Below are positions 59,297 to 64,000 of a DNA stretch of 64,000 nt, piece by piece. Below the pieces are notes generated by a model. It was not told where the DNA came from and did no database searches. It saw only the letters and a list, made by a program, of their open reading frames with translations. Both the position numbers and the translations under genes were made by a program. This stretch comes from Chitinophagales bacterium (lineage in GTDB: Bacteria > Bacteroidota > Bacteroidia > Chitinophagales > CAIOSU01): assembly GCA_040877935.1 (NCBI GenBank), contig JBBDNB010000008.1, forward strand, positions 97,618 to 161,617, read 5' to 3'. Each line of letters opens with the position of its first letter. Position 1 is the stretch's first letter.

Positions 59297-59447
59297 AGCA
59301 TTGATAATATTAAAAGTGCTTTTGATGGTTTGTAAAAAGGCTTATTTTCACCAATAAAGCATTTATGTATACATACATATACAGCTATACTAGCGGTCTA
59401 TGCATACAAAATGCATTACTATAAACAACTTAGCCACAATTATACAA

Positions 59448-60062
59448 ATGAGATACCTACTTTTATTTCTTTCATTTACTATGTTCATTGGATGCAGTAA
59501 AAAAGCTAACAAACTAACACATATAAAAGAAATCAATTCTGTATTTACTGAATCTGAGATAGAAGATTTAGAAGTTCTCTTTGACTTTTTTAATAATTCA
59601 ATTTGCAATAATAAAATTGAATATTTAACTGATTGTTACTATGATTTTTTTGATAAGGTTAAAACATCAGCAGACTCAGGTTCACTTTATCTACATATAC
59701 CAATTGAAGATCAATTAGCACTTTATGATCAATTAAATGACTCAACCTTCTATCAAATTTGGGCAATTGGAAAAAGTTGGAATCATGAAGATACTGATGA
59801 CACTTTAAAGTCAGTTTATTACAGATGGGACGGAAAATTCTTCGAATTTTTAAAACAGGCAGGAAAGCAAAATGAATTTGCGAAGGCCTATCTAGAATCT
59901 GTTGAGGCAGCAGGAAGCCCACCTCCTTCTCTTGTGGCAAGTATAACTTATAATTACAAAGAGTTGGGTATAGAAGACCTTAGAGTAAAATTTATTCTTG
60001 CTATCCATTTTTTGACTTTAAACGATGAATATAAAAGAGAAGAAAAATATCATGATGCCTAA
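59448..60062 (+). CDS. Hypothetical lipoprotein
   Basis: 204 residues from ATG 59448 (MRYLLLFLSFTMFIGCSKK), whose signal peptide ends in a lipobox (Cys about residue 16). The frame extends to 59400 but that start lacks a signal sequence. The mature part is helical and acidic: IEDLEVLFDFFNNSI, YDQLNDSTFYQIWAIG, FEFLKQAGKQNEFAKAYLES. No family recognised. It is more A+T-rich than its neighbours. No partner gene is seen; the next genes are on the opposite strand. Confidence 0.72.
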   Translation: MRYLLLFLSFTMFIGCSKKANKLTHIKEINSVFTESEIEDLEVLFDFFNNSICNNKIEYLTDCYYDFFDKVKTSADSGSLYLHIPIEDQLALYDQLNDSTFYQIWAIGKSWNHEDTDDTLKSVYYRWDGKFFEFLKQAGKQNEFAKAYLESVEAAGSPPPSLVASITYNYKELGIEDLRVKFILAIHFLTLNDEYKREEKYHDA

Positions 60063-60256
60063 AATTTAACCCAAAGTTTGAAGAAAGACTCTAAAATTGC
60101 TCTTAGCTACCCCGCTCGATCAAGAATAAGCAAAGCACTTCTTATCCGCCCACTCCCACCGGCTTTCTCAAAATCCAGTCCTTTCGGAGCTAACAAGCAA
60201 GCCCTGAAAAGGACGAAATAAAAAAAAACAAAGGGTGCAGCTCTTGGTTTCTTCCC

Positions 60257-60598
60257 TCAAAACTTCAGCAAATGCGCCTTGGACTTATCGCGCCAACCGG
60301 CCTGCGATTCATAATCCACATAATAGATTTTCAGATCTGCCTGTGATTCGTAATCCACGAAAAAGAGCTTGTAATCGGCTTGAGATTCGTATTTTACTGC
60401 AAACCAAAGCCCATCTTCATCGGCCTGTGATTCATAATCTACATGATAGACCTTTAGATCACATTGCGATTCATAATCAACCACGAAAACTTTCAGATCG
60501 GCCTGTGATTCATATTTTACTTTAAATACTTTTTGGGCAAACACAGATGATGCCGCAAAAACAAAAAGCACAGAAAATATAAGGGCAGTTTTTTTCAT
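60257..60598 (-). CDS. Secreted YESQAD-repeat protein (DUF6150-like)
   Basis: 113 residues. Signal peptide (1-21, SSVFAQ), then six tandem repeats of about 13 residues, each [KD]YESQ[AC]D followed by a short strand such as LKVFVV, LKVYHV, YKLFFV and LKIYYV. The pattern suggests a small beta-solenoid or hairpin stack and resembles the DUF6150 family, whose function is unknown. The ATG is 7 nt downstream of the ankyrin gene's stop on the same strand, so the two are co-transcribed. One repeat has Cys in place of Ala. Confidence 0.82.
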   Translation of the reverse strand: MKKTALIFSVLFVFAASSVFAQKVFKVKYESQADLKVFVVDYESQCDLKVYHVDYESQADEDGLWFAVKYESQADYKLFFVDYESQADLKIYYVDYESQAGWRDKSKAHLLKF

Positions 60599-60605
60599 AG
60601 TCGTA

Positions 60606-61769
60606 TTATTTCAATTTTTTACGAATTTGCTTATAACGCTTGTCTTTCAGCATATCTATCAAATAGTCATCATCTCTGATCTTGGCAATGTCCATTGCAG
60701 AATAATAAGTGCCTTTGTGCCGATAGCCTTCAGCTTTGGGGTCTGCACCCATTCTTAACAATTCCCGAATAACTTTGCTGCGCCTGTATCCTTTTACCCG
60801 ATAAAAAACAGCCGTGGCTAATGGTTCTCCATTCACATAATTGGGATCTATGCTGTAATCTTTCAATAAACGAAGCAGCTCAACAGTCTGGTCTTCTTTG
60901 TCTTTGTGCAATCCATCTTTAGAAGTCAAGCGCATGAGGCTGCTCAGGTAAGAACGTTTGTACTCTTCTTTAGTCCCGGTATTAATTTCCGTATAGGCTA
61001 TTCCATTGGGATCAGCACCCTGTTCCAGTAAAAAGCGGATACTGCGAAAGTCCATTTTATAAATGGCCATATACAAAGGCGATTCGTGATAAATCTTATA
61101 AATGTCACCCTGCCTTTTTTCTACCGTTTTTTTCCGCAGCACCTGGTGATTGACATCCACACTGTCTTTCAAAACCAGTTTTGTAATGGCATTGTAATCT
61201 CCAAGTTTTACGGCATCTACCAACTTGCTGCCCGGCAGGGTAATGACTTTTATGTTTTTGATTTTGTTTTGAGCCAGTTTTGCAAAATGCCCCTTGGGGT
61301 ATTTTTCCAGGTAACGTTCGTAATCTTCTATGGTATTTTTTCTGCGGATTTCCAACCAAAATGCATCCTCCTCAGCTCTTTCATTTTCCAGCTCCTTTAA
61401 ACTGTCTTGTACAGCAATATTCCTGAGTCCCTGCAAAGCCAGCTCCTTTATTTTTTGCATATCCTGATATTCAACAGATACAGTTGCAGGCTCATTTTTC
61501 AAATAATAGCTCACCGATTCCAATGCATTTTCAAAATCTTCAATTTCCATATAAGTTTTGCTGCGCCAGTATTCTATCTGCAAATTGGTGGTGTCCAATA
61601 TGGTCTCAGCATCATTTAATTTTTCAAGTGCCTGTGCATAGTTTCCTAAATCGAAAAATCTTTCCGCCTCAAAAATCTTCATGTACGCCATTTGATTTTT
61701 ATCCTGTGCAGTAAGTTGCAGGCTCATAAATATTCCCATTAACAGGAAAAAGAAGTATCCGTTTCTCAT
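60606..61769 (-). CDS. Secreted or periplasmic TPR/ankyrin-repeat protein
   Basis: 387 residues from ATG 61769 (MRNGYFFFLLMGIFMSLQLT, signal peptide ending TAQD); the frame extends to 61838. Residues about 25-110 look like TPR helices (IFEAERFFDLGNYAQALEKL, TYMEIEDFENALESVSYYL). After a linker with KKNTIEDYERYLEKYPKGHF, ankyrin-type repeats follow (about 175-375): NAITKLVLKDSVDVNHQV, SIRFLLEQGADPNGI, RVIRELLRMGADPKAEG-like. No enzyme domain. Paired with the YESQAD-repeat gene by a 7-nt gap. Confidence 0.82.
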   Translation of the reverse strand: MRNGYFFFLLMGIFMSLQLTAQDKNQMAYMKIFEAERFFDLGNYAQALEKLNDAETILDTTNLQIEYWRSKTYMEIEDFENALESVSYYLKNEPATVSVEYQDMQKIKELALQGLRNIAVQDSLKELENERAEEDAFWLEIRRKNTIEDYERYLEKYPKGHFAKLAQNKIKNIKVITLPGSKLVDAVKLGDYNAITKLVLKDSVDVNHQVLRKKTVEKRQGDIYKIYHESPLYMAIYKMDFRSIRFLLEQGADPNGIAYTEINTGTKEEYKRSYLSSLMRLTSKDGLHKDKEDQTVELLRLLKDYSIDPNYVNGEPLATAVFYRVKGYRRSKVIRELLRMGADPKAEGYRHKGTYYSAMDIAKIRDDDYLIDMLKDKRYKQIRKKLK

Positions 61770-61932
61770 AAATCTCAAATCACAATTAAGAATGAAATAT
61801 AAGCAATTCAAAATTTTATTCTTGTTATTAAACCTCAAAATAACTCTGTGCTTCCCAATTAAAATTTACAAACAATGCGATTTGTTTATCTTCATGTCTG
61901 AACTTACAGTTGATTTTTCTTAAATTATCAGT

Positions 61933-62553
61933 ATGAAAAACAAACTATTCACATCTACCCAAAAACAGGCTCCCCCTGCATTTGACAATGCTTTTATGGA
62001 AAGCATGACCCGTACACCGCCCTATTTACCCTTCGTAATATTTATTCCTGTAATTCTGTTTTTCCTGTATCGCGCCATTTTTATTACGGCCACTCCATTG
62101 TGGCAAATTGCTCTGCTTTGGTTCTCTGCAATGGTTTTCTGGACAGCACTGGAGTATTTTATCCACCGCTATCTGCTGCATTTTAAAACCGATTCGGAAT
62201 TTGGCAAAAAAATGATGTACAGTTTGCACGGCATCCACCACGATTATCCAAATGATACTTCCAAATTGTTTCTTCCATTATGGGTAACCATTCCAGGTGG
62301 ATTTGGTTTTTATTTCCTGTTTCTTTGGCTAATCGGCCCGGAGTTGATTGATGCATTTTTCAGTGGACTTGTTGCCAGCTACCTGTTTTATGATTTCAAT
62401 CATTATGCAGTGCATCATTTAAACTTGAAAAACCCGGTATTTCAATTCCTTAAGAAGCATCACCTGAGTCATCATTTCAAAGATCCTTCCCGGGCATTTG
62501 GCTTTACGACATCCGTTTGGGACAATGTGTTTGGCACACCAAGGAAAAAATGA
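61933..62553 (+). CDS. Fatty-acid hydroxylase (sterol desaturase superfamily)
   Basis: 206 residues with four to five membrane helices and the superfamily's histidine clusters: EYFIHRYLLHF (H-x4-H), LHGIHHDYPND (H-x2-H-H), YAVHHLNLKN and KHHLSHHFKDP. These bind the di-iron centre that hydroxylates an acyl chain, in some bacteria a 2-hydroxy sphingolipid or ceramide. The N-terminus is a short polar tail. It converges with dapF; 5 nt separate the stops. Confidence 0.9.
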   Translation: MKNKLFTSTQKQAPPAFDNAFMESMTRTPPYLPFVIFIPVILFFLYRAIFITATPLWQIALLWFSAMVFWTALEYFIHRYLLHFKTDSEFGKKMMYSLHGIHHDYPNDTSKLFLPLWVTIPGGFGFYFLFLWLIGPELIDAFFSGLVASYLFYDFNHYAVHHLNLKNPVFQFLKKHHLSHHFKDPSRAFGFTTSVWDNVFGTPRKK

Positions 62554-62558
62554 TTGGG

Positions 62559-63332
62559 CTACTTACTTTTCCACTCCCCTTTAAAAACATATTCAGCAGA
62601 GCCCGAGAGTACAATATTGCTAAAAGCATTGTCTTCAAAATCAAACGCCACCCTTAACTTTCCACCCAGGGTGTGCAGTATGCGCCATTTATCAGAAGTT
62701 TTATCCTCCAGGAAATCGGCCAATGAAGCAGCTACAACTCCTGTTCCACAAGAATAGGTCTCATCCTCCACCCCTCTTTCATAAGTGCGCACATACAATT
62801 CATTTTTGGTAAATGCTTCTATAAAATTGACATTGATGCCCTCTTTTTTGTAGGGGGCACTGTTCCTGATTTTCCTACCCTGACCAGCTATATCCGCATC
62901 TTTCAATTGTTTTTGATAAACCACACAATGGGGCGATCCTGTATTTAAAACCCAGGCATTGTCCTGTTTTTCATATTGCTTCACAGGAATCATTTCAAGC
63001 GCTACTCCCTCAGCATTAATATGCGCCTTATGCGCACCGTCAATGGCCAGGAAATGTGCGGCTTTATCTATTATACCCAAATCTGCAGCAAACTGCACAA
63101 TACACCTGCCACCATTGCCACACATGCTGCTTTCTCCTCCATCTGAATTGTAATAGATCATTTCAAAATCAAAGCCGTCCTTATTTTGCAAAAGCATCAG
63201 TCCATCAGCTCCAATGCCAAACCTGCGGTGACACATATCGGCAATTTCCTTGCGTGAAACACTTTTGTCCCCTGACCTGTTATCCATTAAAATAAAATCA
63301 TTGCCAGTGCCGTGATATTTAAAAAACTGCAT
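62559..63332 (-). CDS. dapF: Diaminopimelate epimerase
   Basis: 257 residues. Interconverts LL- and meso-diaminopimelate for lysine and peptidoglycan synthesis. The start is FFKYHGTGNDFILMDN. The two catalytic Cys are in SSMCGNGGRCIVQFA (about residue 70) and TYSCGTGVVAASLA (about residue 195). GSPHCVVYQ and ERGVEDETYSCG are also conserved. Two-fold related halves are intact. Confidence 0.97.
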   Translation of the reverse strand: MQFFKYHGTGNDFILMDNRSGDKSVSRKEIADMCHRRFGIGADGLMLLQNKDGFDFEMIYYNSDGGESSMCGNGGRCIVQFAADLGIIDKAAHFLAIDGAHKAHINAEGVALEMIPVKQYEKQDNAWVLNTGSPHCVVYQKQLKDADIAGQGRKIRNSAPYKKEGINVNFIEAFTKNELYVRTYERGVEDETYSCGTGVVAASLADFLEDKTSDKWRILHTLGGKLRVAFDFEDNAFSNIVLSGSAEYVFKGEWKSK

Positions 63333-63500
63333 AATATGTGTTTTAAAATGAAAGCGTTAAAGCGTGTTATAAAAAGGATTAAAAATTGTTAAATGACTTT
63401 TTTAAAAAACACAATTGAAAAAAATTTGCGTTTGAAAAACCAGTTTCACAAGAACAATTACACAAAGAAAGTAATTATTTAAATCAAAAATCAATACACC

Positions 63501-64000
63501 ATGAGGAATATAAAACAACTAAGCCTGACCATTACAGTTTCAGTATTAACTGCATTAGCAACACTCTATTTTGGCAAAGCATATATAATGGAGCAATTGC
63601 CCCAACTTACCGAAAGCCCTGCTGAAATTGCACAGCCAATAAAATTCACCAACTATGTTCCCGGCCCTACCACACAGGAGGGACTAACAGATTTTACCCA
63701 TGCTGCAAAATTGGCTACACCGGGCGTAGTACACGTAAAAACACTATCCGTACAATCACCCGCTAATCATCAACCACACCCCCTTGAACAACTGTTCGGT
63801 TACCGATTCGGGAACCCGCAAAACCAGCCGCGCAGAGCTTCTGGAAGTGGGGTTATTATTTCCAGTGACGGCTATATTGTCACCAACAATCACGTAATAA
63901 AAGAAGCTGACGAAATTGAAATAAGCCTGAACAACAACAAAAGCTATAAAGCGGAATTAATTGGCAGCGATCCCAATACCGATCTGGCTCTTTTAAAAAT
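63501..64000 (+). CDS. DegP/HtrA-family serine protease, N-terminal part (3' end outside window)
   Basis: Frame open from ATG 63501 to the right edge, encoding about 166 residues. N-terminal signal-anchor (LTITVSVLTALATLYFG), a linker, then the chymotrypsin-like protease core: LATPGVVHVKT, SGSGVIISSDGYIVTNNHVI (catalytic His) and DPNTDLALLK (catalytic Asp). The Ser and PDZ domains would follow outside the window. Periplasmic protein-quality-control role. The 168-nt upstream gap shows no recognisable operator. Confidence 0.93.
   Translation, partial: MRNIKQLSLTITVSVLTALATLYFGKAYIMEQLPQLTESPAEIAQPIKFTNYVPGPTTQEGLTDFTHAAKLATPGVVHVKTLSVQSPANHQPHPLEQLFGYRFGNPQNQPRRASGSGVIISSDGYIVTNNHVIKEADEIEISLNNNKSYKAELIGSDPNTDLALLK

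Noticed and set aside
60257..60598. CRISPR-like direct repeats
   Set aside because: The six ~39-nt units are in-frame codon repeats of a signal-peptide-bearing protein, with no unique spacers.

Overview
The window is chromosomal DNA of a Bacteroidota bacterium (A+T-rich). The lineage call rests on several family-level markers: PorP/SprF-family proteins, type IX secretion (T9SS) type A and type B C-terminal sorting domains, DUF2490, DUF1599, DUF3098 and BT_3928-like genes, and the gene order miaB / sigma-54 activator / lptE / TPR / secG with groES-groEL nearby. Shine-Dalgarno sequences are mostly weak and several starts are TTG or GTG. I cannot place it below phylum from sequence alone. I saw no tRNA, rRNA, CRISPR array, IS transposase or integrase.

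Layout. 0-5 kb: end of a beta-carbonic anhydrase, a TetR regulator with a DUF2490 outer-membrane protein, and a hybrid histidine kinase. 4.9-6.2 kb: a decayed strip (truncated DUF167, frameshifted DUF4177) and an ice-binding-like lipoprotein. 6.4-13.8 kb: groEL/groES with a sigma-54-like promoter, a small lipoprotein, and the tightly coupled minus-strand operon miaB, sigma-54 activator, lptE, TPR gene, secG. 14.3-16.6 kb: a T9SS-secreted protein with duplicated FN3-like domains. 16.6-19.9 kb: a repeat-rich accessory island with three copies of a palindromic element (R1), a frameshifted ORF6N gene, a ParE/RelE-like toxin-antitoxin pair, an MNT/HEPN pair and a VF530 protein.

20-38 kb is mostly housekeeping: katG, an orphan OppB-type permease, a DoxX-like protein, DUF1599, folP-cdaA, an ICMT-like methyltransferase, a PI-PLC-like lipoprotein, ftsX-DUF3098-uppP, an enoyl-CoA hydratase/PAP2/methyltransferase operon, and a phosphohexomutase coupled to a cysteine desulfurase. 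A second repeat family (R2) occurs three times here, each time in the same orientation 11-33 nt after a plus-strand stop codon. 38.3-54.4 kb: another toxin-antitoxin pair and a large surface-protein locus, with one type A protein, a giant PKD protein, a glycine-rich protein, a lamin-tail-domain protein and two PorP/SprF partners. 54.5-64 kb: an NlpC/P60 peptidase, thioesterase, AsmA-like protein, TrmH-type methyltransferase, a lipoprotein, an ankyrin-repeat gene with a YESQAD-repeat gene, a fatty-acid hydroxylase, dapF and the start of a DegP-type protease.

The points most worth following up are the R1 palindrome pairs among toxin-antitoxin genes, the R2 element at 3' ends, the putative sigma-54 promoter of groESL close to a sigma-54 activator gene, the glycine-rich insert in the 1558-aa secreted protein, and the two-gene ankyrin/YESQAD-repeat operon. 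I see no clear evidence for a wholly new multi-gene system.
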